Source: Ruminococcus sp. 210702-SL.1.03 (GTDB lineage Bacteria > Bacillota > Clostridia > Oscillospirales > Ruminococcaceae). Taken from it: a stretch of DNA of 64,000 nt. Position numbers and translations under genes: made by a program. Below, in pieces: positions 50,448 through 58,621 of the stretch (position 1 is its first letter; each line of letters starts with the position of its first letter). Under the pieces are notes generated by a model that was not told the DNA's origin, made no database searches, and saw nothing but the letters and a program-made list of their open reading frames with translations. The DNA lies in contig NZ_JAJCLZ010000010.1 in the NCBI RefSeq assembly GCF_020559915.1, positions 38,495 to 102,494 on the forward strand, read 5' to 3'.

Positions 50448-50803
50448 GGGGGCGTAAAGGTTTCGACGGGGATCTTGAAGCATGATAAGCGAGTAGAGGA
50501 GCGCACCCTCTCTAAACGGCGTACGTTTTAAAATTAGACGACAACGATAATTTTGAATTAGCTGCTGCTTAAGTCAGCGCTCGTCTTGCCCTTGAGTACC
50601 ACGGCTTGGGTAAAGGCGTCGATTAGTGGTGAACGTCATTGGGCGAAGGCTGTGACCCTTTGATGTATTACGGTCTACTGATCTGTCGCGCGTGTCTGTT
50701 TGCGCGGCTTTGAGGGAATGGGCATTGCCGAAATAACAGAATACACTCGTAGAAATTCGTGGGGATAGGTTTTCGGACAGGGGTTCGACTCCCCTCGCCT
50801 CCA
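50448..50803 (+). ncRNA. ssrA: tmRNA (ssrA)
   Basis: 5' end GGGGGCG (50448-50454) pairs with CGCCTCC (50796-50802), with a T arm GGGGTTCGACTCCCC just before it. The tag frame reads DDNDNFELAAA and stops at TAA 50570-50572. CCA is not encoded. The exact resume codon cannot be fixed by eye. Confidence 0.95.
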
Positions 50804-50817
50804 TATTTCCATCTTAT

Positions 50818-50853
50818 ACCACTGTGATATTGATAGTATCACGGTGGTTTTTT
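50818..50853 (+). terminator. Terminator of tmRNA
   Basis: ACCACTGTGATA (50818-50829) pairs with TATCACGGTGGT (50837-50848), followed by six T. Confidence 0.85.
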
Positions 50854-50950
50854 ATTTGCCATACGCCTTAGCCGAGCTGAAACGCTCATTTTTTTACAGA
50901 CTTTTTCGTAGTGCCGTGTAATGATCGTTTTTCTTTTTATCCACATAACA

Positions 50951-50993
50951 AAAACCTCCCGCAGTGCAGATCTTCCACACCGCAGGAGGTTTT
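50951..50993 (-). terminator. Terminator of the surface-protein gene
   Basis: AAAACCTCC on the left pairs with GGAGGTTTT on the right (50951-50959 and 50985-50993), with the inner GC/GTG arms also pairing. On the minus strand it is followed by T. It stands just after the NPNTG extension. Confidence 0.75.
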
Positions 50994-51006
50994 GATTTAT
51001 CTTAAA

Positions 51007-51102
51007 TTATCTATTCTTATACTTCCTGACGTAAACCGCCGTTACCGCGATAAGCACCGCGCTTACGTCGAGCGTGCTCTTTACGCCTGTGTTCGGATTT
51101 CA
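51007..51102 (-). other. Cell-wall sorting signal behind an in-frame TGA
   Basis: The surface-protein frame stops at TGA (51100-51102). The same frame continues as NPNTG, a hydrophobic segment (LDVSAVLIAVTAVYV) and RKYKNR, ending at TAA (51007-51009). That is a complete sortase sorting signal, one codon after the stop. It means either a recent nonsense mutation or stop-codon readthrough. Confidence 0.85.
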
Positions 51103-53058
51103 GGTGGAATTGTTCGAGCTGCCCGAACCGTTCGCCGATGAGCAGTTTGAACCCGCCGCGCTCGAGCTTGTCGAATTGCCCGTGCCGGTGCTGCTTGAAG
51201 CCGCCGAACTTGTCGAGCTATCAGCGCTCGAGTTGCCGGAGTTGTCCGAATTGCTCTCGGAATCTGCCGAGGAGCTTTCCGAACTGTCTGAGCTGTCCGT
51301 ATCGGACGAGGAATCCTGCTCAGCGTCCGAATCGGTAACGTCGCTTACCGAGCTTGTGTCTGCGGAAGATGAATTGTCGGACGTACTTTCGAGCGCGTCA
51401 CGCGAATCCGAACTGCTCGAATTGTCAGCCGCACTGGAATCGTTCGCGGCGCTAGATGTATCGTTTGTACTCGAAGTGTCTGCAACGCTTGAAGTATCTG
51501 CATCGCTAGAAGTATCAGCTACGCTCGAATTATCCGCAGCGCTCGAATTGTCCGTATCGCTGGTAACTACATCGGTCTGGCTGGAGCTGTCCACCGCGCC
51601 GGAGTCCTCCGTGGTCTTGTCAAGCTTGTTCTCGCACTCAGGGATAGCCGCGCTGTACGCCGCGTCAGACTGTCCCAGCAGCCTGTAAGCCGCCGCGCCC
51701 GAATTGTCTATCCTGCAAACGTAAACGCTGTCGCTAACCTTGTAGTCGTTCGGCGCATTGCTCTCCGCCATGTAGTAGATGTTGAAAGCTCCCGCCTCGG
51801 CCGGTACGCTCAGACCGTCATTGAAGCTTACCGAGAATTTTCCGTTGGTCACGATGGGCGAAGCCGCCGCGATAACGTCGCTAAGCTCAGCGTCGGCATA
51901 AAGTGTGAACTCCGTTGCCTGCGCTAACTCATCTCTCTGAGCCGTCGTAAGGTCGGCAAGGTCGGCGTTTTCATAAGTCTTGGTAAGCTTTACCGTCTGC
52001 GCCGTGATGGGGTCGTTGGGAACTTTGAGGTCGTTCAGACCTGCCTGTTCGCCGTCTATAAAGGTAACAGTGCCCTTGCCGCTTGCGTCAAAGCTTACCT
52101 CTACGCCGTAGATCTTGGTGTTTACTTCGTAGCCTGCGGGTGCTTGAAGCTCCTTGAAATAGTATGTGCCCGCTTCAAGTCCCTCAAATCTTACGATGCC
52201 GTCCGCGCCCGATTGGAAAGTATAGTTCGCACCGTCTTTCTGAACGGGTACTGAGCATATGCCGTCCTTGTACAGACCGAATACCGCGCCCTCGAGCGCT
52301 ATGTTTTTGTCCGTTATCTTCTGAAACTCCACGCTTGTGGTCTTTACGTCGGGTTTGTAGGGCTGCGAGCTGTCAGAATTGCTCGAAGAATCGCTGCTCG
52401 ATGTGTCCGAAGTGCTTGAATTATCCGCGCTGCTGGAAAAATCCGCAGCGCTCGAGCTGTCAGCTTTTGAGGAATCTGCCGATGAATCCGCAGCAGAGCT
52501 GTCCGCCGATGACGAATCATCGGGTTTTTCGGGTTCATAACCAAGCTCATTATAGGCGTAGAAGTGCGCCTCAGAGCTTTCGTCGTTGATGTCCGCCTCG
52601 CTAAGGGTCTTGCCTGCCGCCGCGAGCGCTTCCGACTGCTTTTCCACTGCCGTGAAAGCCGCGTCGAAGTCGATGTACTTGCCGTCTGACTTTACAGTTT
52701 TCAGCGAGCTGCCCCAGTTTTGCAGCTTTTCCACGCCGTCAACGTAGTAGAGAACATCGTTGCTGCCCTCGAATTTGTACAAACCGAAAGCCGCCGTAGC
52801 TTGGTCTATCTTGTTGATGAACGAGGGGGTGACCGCGCCGTTTCCGAACGAGTTGCCTTTATCCATAGTGCCGCCAACGGCTGCTGCGCCGACAGTATGG
52901 CCTCTGCCTTTGAGGTCGCCCTTGGTGAAATATTGGAAGTCACTAAGGATATTGCCAATGGTATACGCCTTATCGTAACGGTCGTCAGAACCAACGGCAA
53001 AGGCGTTTGCCGCGAATGTGCCCACAGCTATGGAAGCCGCAAGCAGGGAAGAGAGCAC
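51100..53058 (-). CDS. Secreted choice-of-anchor-A / Cna-B surface protein, sorting signal cut off by TGA
   Basis: About 652 aa. Signal-peptide-like start (VLSSLLAASIAVGTFAANAFA), a choice-of-anchor-A type domain (DKAYTIGNILSDFQYFTKGDLKGRGH), a Ser/Asp linker, a Cna-B/SpaA-type domain with isopeptide Lys and Glu (VEFQKITDKNIALEGAVFGLY, YYFKELQAPAGYEV), another beta domain, and a long Ser/Ala/Asp tail. No clear start codon: upstream of GTG 53058 the frame is open for 12 codons (basic, as expected for a signal peptide) but then meets TAA without ATG, and no ribosome site is seen. With the TGA before the sorting signal it may be a decaying gene. Confidence 0.75.
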   Translation of the reverse strand: MLSSLLAASIAVGTFAANAFAVGSDDRYDKAYTIGNILSDFQYFTKGDLKGRGHTVGAAAVGGTMDKGNSFGNGAVTPSFINKIDQATAAFGLYKFEGSNDVLYYVDGVEKLQNWGSSLKTVKSDGKYIDFDAAFTAVEKQSEALAAAGKTLSEADINDESSEAHFYAYNELGYEPEKPDDSSSADSSAADSSADSSKADSSSAADFSSSADNSSTSDTSSSDSSSNSDSSQPYKPDVKTTSVEFQKITDKNIALEGAVFGLYKDGICSVPVQKDGANYTFQSGADGIVRFEGLEAGTYYFKELQAPAGYEVNTKIYGVEVSFDASGKGTVTFIDGEQAGLNDLKVPNDPITAQTVKLTKTYENADLADLTTAQRDELAQATEFTLYADAELSDVIAAASPIVTNGKFSVSFNDGLSVPAEAGAFNIYYMAESNAPNDYKVSDSVYVCRIDNSGAAAYRLLGQSDAAYSAAIPECENKLDKTTEDSGAVDSSSQTDVVTSDTDNSSAADNSSVADTSSDADTSSVADTSSTNDTSSAANDSSAADNSSSSDSRDALESTSDNSSSADTSSVSDVTDSDAEQDSSSDTDSSDSSESSSADSESNSDNSGNSSADSSTSSAASSSTGTGNSTSSSAAGSNCSSANGSGSSNNST

Positions 53059-53234
53059 CCGTTTTACCAGCGGGTGTTTCTGCTTTGTTTTTTTTTATAA
53101 ATCTGCCTGCTTGTCAACGGCATACCGCCAGAAATTTGCTAAATATTCGTGCTGTTTATATTCGTGCCGTTTTATGATGATATTATACAATATACCTTAT
53201 ATAATATATAGCGGCTCAAATTGCGCAAAAGCTG

Positions 53235-53263
53235 TTGACAAGGGTGCGCTTTTGTGTTACTAT
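53235..53263 (+). promoter_or_regulatory. Promoter of the GH43 gene
   Basis: TTGACA (53235-53240), 17-base spacer, TACTAT (53258-53263), 34 bases before the start codon. Confidence 0.7.
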
Positions 53264-53296
53264 AAAACTGATACAACTTTTTTGGAGGGAAAATTT

Positions 53297-54781
53297 ATGA
53301 AGTATACAAACCCGATAGTAAAGGGTTTTTATCCCGACCCCAGCGTTTGCTGCGCTGAGGGCAAATATTACATGGTGTGCAGCTCTTTTCAGTATTTTCC
53401 CGGAGTGCCGCTTTTTGAGAGCGCCGACCTAATCAACTGGGAGCAGATAGGCTATGTGCTCACCCGCGAAAATCAGGTTATGCTGGATAAAATAAACAGC
53501 TCAGGCGGCGTTTTCGCGCCTACTATCCGCTACAACGACAGCAGATTCTACATGGTCACTACCAACGACACCACTCATCAGAATTTTTACGTCTATACCG
53601 ATGACATTCGCGGCGAATGGTCTGACCCGATATACGTCGACCAGGGCGGCATAGACCCTTCGCTTTATTTTGAGGACGGCAGGACGTTTTTCATCAGCAA
53701 CGGCGTTGACGATGAGGGCAAGAGCGGCGTTATACAGTGCGAGATAGACATTGCTACGGGCAAAAAGCTGACGGCGGGCAAGTGCATATGGCAAGGCTCG
53801 GGAGGCAGATATCTTGAAAGCCCGCATATGTACAAAATTGGCGAATGGTACTACCTCATGGCGGCTGAGGGAGGCACTGAGTACGGACATATGGTGACCT
53901 GTGCGCGTGCAAAGTCGGTATGGGGCGAATTTATCGGCAACCCGAACAATCCCGTGCTGACAAACCGCAACAAAGCGCCGTACATCATTCAGGGCATTGG
54001 CCACGGCGACATTATCTGCGGCGCGGACGGCAAGTGGCACATACTCACGCTCGGTTTCAGGCAGATACATATATGGCAGCCGTACCACCATTTGGGCAGA
54101 GAGGTGTTCCTTACGCCTGTGAAGTTCGGTGAGGACGGCTGGTTCACAGCGGGCGACGGCACTACGGACGAAAGCTACGAGATCGCGGGCGATTTTAAGC
54201 AGCGCGAGAAGAAGCTGTACACGTTTGAGAACACGAAGTGGAACGTTGACTGGAGCTATATGCGCCGTCCGGAGCTTAGCAATTACGAGCTGGGTGAGAA
54301 CAGCGCGGTGCTTCACGGCTGCGCGCTCACGCTGGACGATGTAGATTCGCCGACATTCATAGCGCTGCGCCAGCGGGATTTCCGTTCGCAGCTGAGCGTA
54401 GACCTCACGCTTGACGGCGGCGAGGCGGGCGTTACGGTGTATTCCTGCGAAAACGAGCACTACGACCTTTGTCTGCGGAAGCAGGGCGGTGAGCTGAAGG
54501 CGGTGCTGAAGCTGAACATCGGCGGCATAAAGCACACGCAGGCTGAGATCTCGCTTGGCAACGCGGATTCGGCGAAGCTGATAGTGCGCAGCGCCGAGCT
54601 TTTCTACAATTTCTACGTTCAGGTAGGCGGCGAGGAGCGTGAGTTGGGCTTTGCGCAGAGCAAGTATCTCTCGAGCGAGGTATCGGGCGGATTCACGGGC
54701 GTTATGCTGGGTATTTACGCGGCAGACGCGGCGGGCGGCAGCCGTGCAGAGTTCAAGAATTTCGAGCTGAAATACGAATAA
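53297..54781 (+). CDS. Glycoside hydrolase family 43 (beta-xylosidase/arabinofuranosidase type)
   Basis: 494 aa from ATG 53297 (TTGGAGGG upstream). Five-bladed propeller with the GH43 catalytic residues in FYPDPSVC (Asp base), GGIDPSLYFEDG (Asp) and YLESPHMYKIGEWYYL (Glu acid), then a C-terminal beta-sandwich (about 320-494). No signal peptide, so it should act inside the cell on imported xylo- or arabino-oligosaccharides. Stands alone with its own promoter and terminator. Confidence 0.93.
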   Translation: MKYTNPIVKGFYPDPSVCCAEGKYYMVCSSFQYFPGVPLFESADLINWEQIGYVLTRENQVMLDKINSSGGVFAPTIRYNDSRFYMVTTNDTTHQNFYVYTDDIRGEWSDPIYVDQGGIDPSLYFEDGRTFFISNGVDDEGKSGVIQCEIDIATGKKLTAGKCIWQGSGGRYLESPHMYKIGEWYYLMAAEGGTEYGHMVTCARAKSVWGEFIGNPNNPVLTNRNKAPYIIQGIGHGDIICGADGKWHILTLGFRQIHIWQPYHHLGREVFLTPVKFGEDGWFTAGDGTTDESYEIAGDFKQREKKLYTFENTKWNVDWSYMRRPELSNYELGENSAVLHGCALTLDDVDSPTFIALRQRDFRSQLSVDLTLDGGEAGVTVYSCENEHYDLCLRKQGGELKAVLKLNIGGIKHTQAEISLGNADSAKLIVRSAELFYNFYVQVGGEERELGFAQSKYLSSEVSGGFTGVMLGIYAADAAGGSRAEFKNFELKYE

Positions 54782-54798
54782 TACAGACATAGCAATTG

Positions 54799-54832
54799 AG
54801 CAGACGTACCGAGATGGGTGTCTGCTTTTTTT
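54799..54832 (+). terminator. Terminator of the GH43 gene
   Basis: AGCAGAC (54799-54805) pairs with GTCTGCT (54820-54826), then a T run to 54832. Confidence 0.85.
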
Positions 54833-54881
54833 GTGTATAAAGCTTTAATAAAGTTTATAATTGAAATATATCGTTAAACGC

Positions 54882-54910
54882 TTGACAGAAACACGATGTT
54901 GTGATATAAT
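54882..54910 (+). promoter_or_regulatory. Strong promoter of tRNA-Trp and the following noncoding region
   Basis: Consensus TTGACA (54882-54887), 17-base spacer, consensus TATAAT (54905-54910). Confidence 0.85.
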
Positions 54911-54942
54911 ATCAAAGTACCAATGAGAACTAAATATCACAC

Positions 54943-55018
54943 AGGGGTATAGCTCAGATGGTAGAGCAGCGGTCTCCAAAACCGCGTGCCGAGGGTTCGA
55001 TCCCTTCTGCCCCTGCCA
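54943..55018 (+). tRNA. tRNA-Trp (CCA)
   Basis: Acceptor AGGGGTA with TGCCCCT, D arm AGCTCAGATGGTAGAGC, anticodon loop CTCCAAA (anticodon CCA), T arm GAGGGTTCGATCCCTTC, encoded CCA at 55016-55018. Confidence 0.95.
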
Positions 55019-55650
55019 AATGAAATTTGCGTGAGAGCACTATGCTTTCACGCTAGATTTCTATTATTGCAAGGTCTGTCGGTCAAGATAGATCCACAAA
55101 TAATTATGAACCTATCTCAGCCGACAGAACGGCTGAGTATATAAAGGCAGATTTCGCTGCCGATTGTTATCTAGCTAGTTGATCTCCCATCATGCTTCGG
55201 TCTGCTAAGGACAGCCTTGTTTATCAGTATTCAAAGGCTTGCATGACATTTCATCGACTTTCGCTGTATCGGCACATAGGCGGCTTGCCTTATCGCCATA
55301 CTGTTGGTTTTCGGTTTGCTGTGGCTCACGCCGGTGTTATCTCTGAAATTTTAATGCCTTATCGGTCGAATAAAGAAAGAACCCGCGTGTATCATCGCAC
55401 ACTCGATACAACTGAACACACTGTGATCTCTGCCGCTCCCATTCTGTATAGGCAGGGGACAGTATGAATATTTCGATGAAAACTTTCCACTTTCATTCTG
55501 TTTAGGAAAGGGTATTTCATATGGATATTATGCCTGTTGGAGCAGGCTCATATATATCAAATTTCAAGTTGCTTACGGCTTGCAAGTTGTTAAGCAATGC
55601 GAACCTGTATTATGTAGAAAGACAAAGACTTCTCAGCGGAACACGCACAA
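55019..55650 (+). ncRNA. Hairpin-rich noncoding region after tRNA-Trp; possible large structured RNA
   Basis: No convincing gene in 630 bases (one open frame at 55192-55467 lacks a ribosome site and known motifs). Many hairpins: TCTGTCGG...CCGACAGA with AGATAG...CTATCT (about 55076-55130), CAGCCG/CGGCTG, GGCAG/CTGCC, GCCTG/CAGGC and TTGCTTA/TAAGCAA. At 55476-55510 ATGAAA pairs TTTCAT while CTTTCC pairs GGAAAG, in pseudoknot order. Size, structure and position after a tRNA recall the large RNAs ROOL and GOLLD, but I cannot confirm a family. Confidence 0.45.
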
Positions 55651-55656
55651 GAAGCC

Positions 55657-55685
55657 TTGACAAACTCTCTATATTATGCTATAAT
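55657..55685 (+). promoter_or_regulatory. Promoter of a small RNA
   Basis: Consensus TTGACA (55657-55662), 17-base spacer, consensus TATAAT (55680-55685), with no start codon or ribosome site in the 100 bases that follow. Confidence 0.75.
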
Positions 55686-55690
55686 GGGTA

Positions 55691-55790
55691 GCGTAATACC
55701 GAAACTAAGTCTTGACGGAAGTGCGAATTCCGTTGAAGATTAAGGGCTGTTTGACGCTTGCCGGCGTTGAGCAGCCTGTTTTGTTTTCTA
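55691..55790 (+). ncRNA. Small RNA, about 100 nt, unknown family
   Basis: Bounded by a consensus promoter and an intrinsic terminator: GGCTGTTTGACGC (55745-55757) pairs, with G-T pairs, to GCGTTGAGCAGCC (55764-55776), followed by TGTTTTGTTTTC. An inner hairpin (CGGAA/TTCCG) comes before it. No open frame of note. Does not resemble 6S, SRP or RNase P RNA by inspection. Confidence 0.6.
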
Positions 55791-55887
55791 CTCATATATT
55801 ATTGTAACATATTCTTCCTAGAATGTCAAGGGGGAATATTATATTTTTTTACTTTTAGGTGGTAAAAATTAAGCGGAGTGTGACAAT

Positions 55888-57048
55888 ATGAAAAAATATT
55901 TATTATTTAGAAAGCTTTTGACGCTGACATCTGCAGTAGGGATATTATTCTCTTTTGGCGGAAGCACTATTATCAAGACGCACGCTATGGTGGCGGTCGA
56001 TCCAAATAACACCTATTATGATCCCCATGAAACGACTGCTTCGACCTCATATCAGCTTCAATCCGGAGATTATTATTATGAGTTAATGCCGGATAATTCA
56101 GTCAAGATCGATTTATACGCCGGCTCTGATACTGAACTTGTTTTACCTGATAACATTGACGGCAAGAAGGTTTCGACTTTGGGAACAAAAATGTTTTTTA
56201 ACAGCAATATCAGAGATTCTATTACTAAAGTTGTTGTGCCGGAAGGCGTTACAGATATTGATGGGGCGGCGTTTTTCGGCTGTTCTTCTTTGAACGAAGT
56301 TTCATTGCCGAGTACATTGCAGGAAATAAGATACGGAGCATTCTATAATTGTGCTGCGCTCTCTAATATAACAATACCTGCAAGTCTTACAAAAATTGGT
56401 GCCGGTGCTTTTAAAAGGACAAAATGGCTGTCGGAAAGAATAAATGAAAACCCCATTGTTGTGGTAAACGGGGTTCTGATAGACGGTTCTCAGTGCACAG
56501 GTGATGTTGTGATACCTGATAATGTAACGACAATTGCAAACGCCGCTATCCCATCTTCTGATAATATATCAAGTGTTACCGTTCCTAAAAGCGTTAGTGA
56601 TCTCGGAAATTTAGGATTCGGCAGCGAATTTGTTCTTTCCGATTCTGGAGAAATGACCGCAAGTGTTCGTACTGCTCTGGACAATTTTACGATTTATTGT
56701 TATAAAGACTCTGCGGCGGAGCAATATGCCGTAGAGAATGAGTTATCATATGAGGTTTTAGATGATTCGGTGGTAATGGATAGTAGTGTGACAGATAGTG
56801 CGGAAAGTTTGAACGATAATTCAGAGCCTAATGAGTCATTAAATAGCAGTAGTTCTGAAATTATCACAAGCGTATCCGAAATTGGATCGACACCCACTGA
56901 TAGATTAGATACTAAAGATGAAAGCTCTAAAGCTGCAGATGATAAGGCTGATAACAATACAATATACATAGTTCTGATAATCTCAATATTTACTTTAGCA
57001 GCCGTAATAGTGATATGTACGGTTGTGAATGTGAAGAAAAAGAAATGA
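55888..57048 (+). CDS. Leucine-rich-repeat (BspA-like) surface protein
   Basis: 386 aa. Signal peptide (about 1-34), LRR_5-type repeats (about 75-230; ITKVVVPEGVTDIDGAAFFGCSSLNEVSLPSTLQEIRYGAFYNC), a Ser/Asp-rich stalk, and a C-terminal membrane helix (IYIVLIISIFTLAAVIVICTVV) with KKKK. No NPxTG motif, so it is held in the membrane. Such proteins often mediate adhesion. Confidence 0.85.
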   Translation: MKKYLLFRKLLTLTSAVGILFSFGGSTIIKTHAMVAVDPNNTYYDPHETTASTSYQLQSGDYYYELMPDNSVKIDLYAGSDTELVLPDNIDGKKVSTLGTKMFFNSNIRDSITKVVVPEGVTDIDGAAFFGCSSLNEVSLPSTLQEIRYGAFYNCAALSNITIPASLTKIGAGAFKRTKWLSERINENPIVVVNGVLIDGSQCTGDVVIPDNVTTIANAAIPSSDNISSVTVPKSVSDLGNLGFGSEFVLSDSGEMTASVRTALDNFTIYCYKDSAAEQYAVENELSYEVLDDSVVMDSSVTDSAESLNDNSEPNESLNSSSSEIITSVSEIGSTPTDRLDTKDESSKAADDKADNNTIYIVLIISIFTLAAVIVICTVVNVKKKK

Positions 57049-57062
57049 TAGGCTGACATAAT

Positions 57063-57092
57063 CAACTTCTCCCCCACTGGGGAAGAAGTTGC
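57063..57092. terminator. Hairpin after the LRR gene
   Basis: AACTTCT-CCCC / GGGG-AAGAAGTT, no strong T run. Probable end of the LRR transcript and the border to the next element. Confidence 0.5.
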
Positions 57093-57183
57093 CTAAGAAA
57101 AAGCCGCCGACAATTCTTCCAGTCAGCGACTTTTGTGTTTCACATTTTTCATGTCTTAAATTAAACTGTCATTTACTTTTTGT

Positions 57184-58356
57184 TTATTCAAATATTCCTT
57201 CGATAGCTTTGCCGGCTTTGCGGTTTTCGGCGCTGAGCTGATGCGAATAGATACGCAGTGTAATACTCGGATCTGAATGTCCCAGTCTGCCCGCTATCGT
57301 TGTTATCGGTGTGTTCGCAGCAATGAGCAGCGAGGCGTTAGTGTGCCGCAGCGAATGTACGCAGCAGTCGGGAAGTCCGTGCCGCTCAACAAAACGGTGA
57401 AAGTACTTCGTTACAGACGTTGGGTTTATCGGACGTCCATCGTCGGTGGTAAAGAGTCTGCCTGTTTCGATCCAGCCGCTGCCGTATTCTGCGCGCTGCT
57501 TGTTCTGGCGTTCACGATGAAGATCGAGGAGTTTGGCGACGGCTGTTCCAAAGGCTATGGTGCGTCTGCCTTGACGTGTTTTTGGAGTGTCGGTATAAAC
57601 GCCCTTCGCAGGCAGATAGTTGCTCGTGCGTCTGATACTCAGCGAGCCGTGCTCAAAGTCTATATCCTGCCACTCCAGACCGCAGGCTTCTCCGCGCCGC
57701 ATACCTGTAAACATTATCAGCTTCAATATCGCGGCATACGGGTATGCTCCGTAGCCGTCAAGCAGCCGCATAAGCTCTTTGGCTTCGTCGGCTTCAAGGT
57801 ATCTCGCTTCGGCAGCTTCGTCAAGCTTCGGCGGTCTTACACGCAGCATTATGTTGTCCTGTATCAGCTCATCAAACATCGCGTCTTTGATTATAGAGTA
57901 GAGCAGTCTGTGGTAATGGACTATGGTCTGTGGAGATAGTCTGCCGCTCTGCTGTGTGAACAGACTCTCTGCCGGCATACCGATCGTTTTTGCGATCTTT
58001 TCGGCTGTTTTGGGCTTTACTTTCTTGCCCGCTCTCAAAGAATCGGCTGTTCCCATGCCTACCCCTGCTTTATTAACTATCTCGGGTCTTGTATAGCGGC
58101 TTTTGAGTATGTGGACGCACTCTTTTGTTGGTATGAATCTGCTGTCTAAACGTTTGCATTCTCTCAGCTCGTCGTAAAAATAATATACGTCGGCAGGCGT
58201 AAGCTCTGAAAGCAGCTCTTCTCCCAGATATTCAGTTATACGCACGCAAAGTCCCTCGTAGCGCGTATATGTACTTGCTTTGATCTCGTTTTTCTTTCTC
58301 GGCAGCCAGTGTTCTAAAATATAAGCCGATAATTTTATGTAACTTTTTATTTTCAT
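57184..58356 (-). CDS. Tyrosine integrase with an inserted helix-turn-helix
   Basis: 390 aa from ATG 58356 (AGGGAG upstream; TTG 58362 also open). Core-binding helices (YTRYEGLCVRITEYLGEELLSELTPADVYYFYDELRE), an XRE-like insertion (about 80-140; YTRPEIVNKAGVGMGTADSLRAGKKVKPKTAEKIAKTIGM), then the catalytic domain with Arg (TGMRRGEACGL), HSLRHTNA, LGHSDPSITLRIYSH. Excises and inserts the element; the insertion may let it sense DNA or act as its own regulator. Confidence 0.9.
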   Translation of the reverse strand: MKIKSYIKLSAYILEHWLPRKKNEIKASTYTRYEGLCVRITEYLGEELLSELTPADVYYFYDELRECKRLDSRFIPTKECVHILKSRYTRPEIVNKAGVGMGTADSLRAGKKVKPKTAEKIAKTIGMPAESLFTQQSGRLSPQTIVHYHRLLYSIIKDAMFDELIQDNIMLRVRPPKLDEAAEARYLEADEAKELMRLLDGYGAYPYAAILKLIMFTGMRRGEACGLEWQDIDFEHGSLSIRRTSNYLPAKGVYTDTPKTRQGRRTIAFGTAVAKLLDLHRERQNKQRAEYGSGWIETGRLFTTDDGRPINPTSVTKYFHRFVERHGLPDCCVHSLRHTNASLLIAANTPITTIAGRLGHSDPSITLRIYSHQLSAENRKAGKAIEGIFE

Positions 58357-58621
58357 TATCAATATCTCCCTACAATTGAAAAAATGTGAAACATAGATAT
58401 AATATCACTTTATTCGACCATAATCAAGCTTTATTATCTGTCTAAAAGAAAAAAGCCCGCGCGGCTCATTCAATAGGCGGCAGAGTAAGCGTCATATATA
58501 GCCCGAACGTAATATATCTATACTGTGTATAGTAATTTAGATCATGTTTTTTTTCTTTGACAGATATAGAGATAGTGGGTTACAAACAGAGGTTACAGAT
58601 CAGCCCCTACCCCTATATAGA
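58357..58621. other. Intergenic region with minus-strand terminator
   Basis: On the minus strand AGCC-GCGCG-GGCT with TTTTTTCTTTT (about 58447-58470) ends the upstream operon. Little else is seen; the DNA is A+T rich. Confidence 0.5.

Noticed and set aside
51007..53100. UGA read as Trp or selenocysteine to explain the in-frame stop
   Set aside because: Many genes in the window end in TGA and use TGG for Trp, so the code is standard; no selenocysteine hairpin or context was seen next to the TGA.
53501..54790. 429-codon minus-strand frame opposite the GH43 gene
   Set aside because: The GH43 family motifs and promoter are on the plus strand; the opposite frame has no known features.
55192..55467. 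91-codon frame after tRNA-Trp
   Set aside because: No ribosome site, no recognisable domain, and it lies in hairpin-rich DNA that reads better as noncoding.
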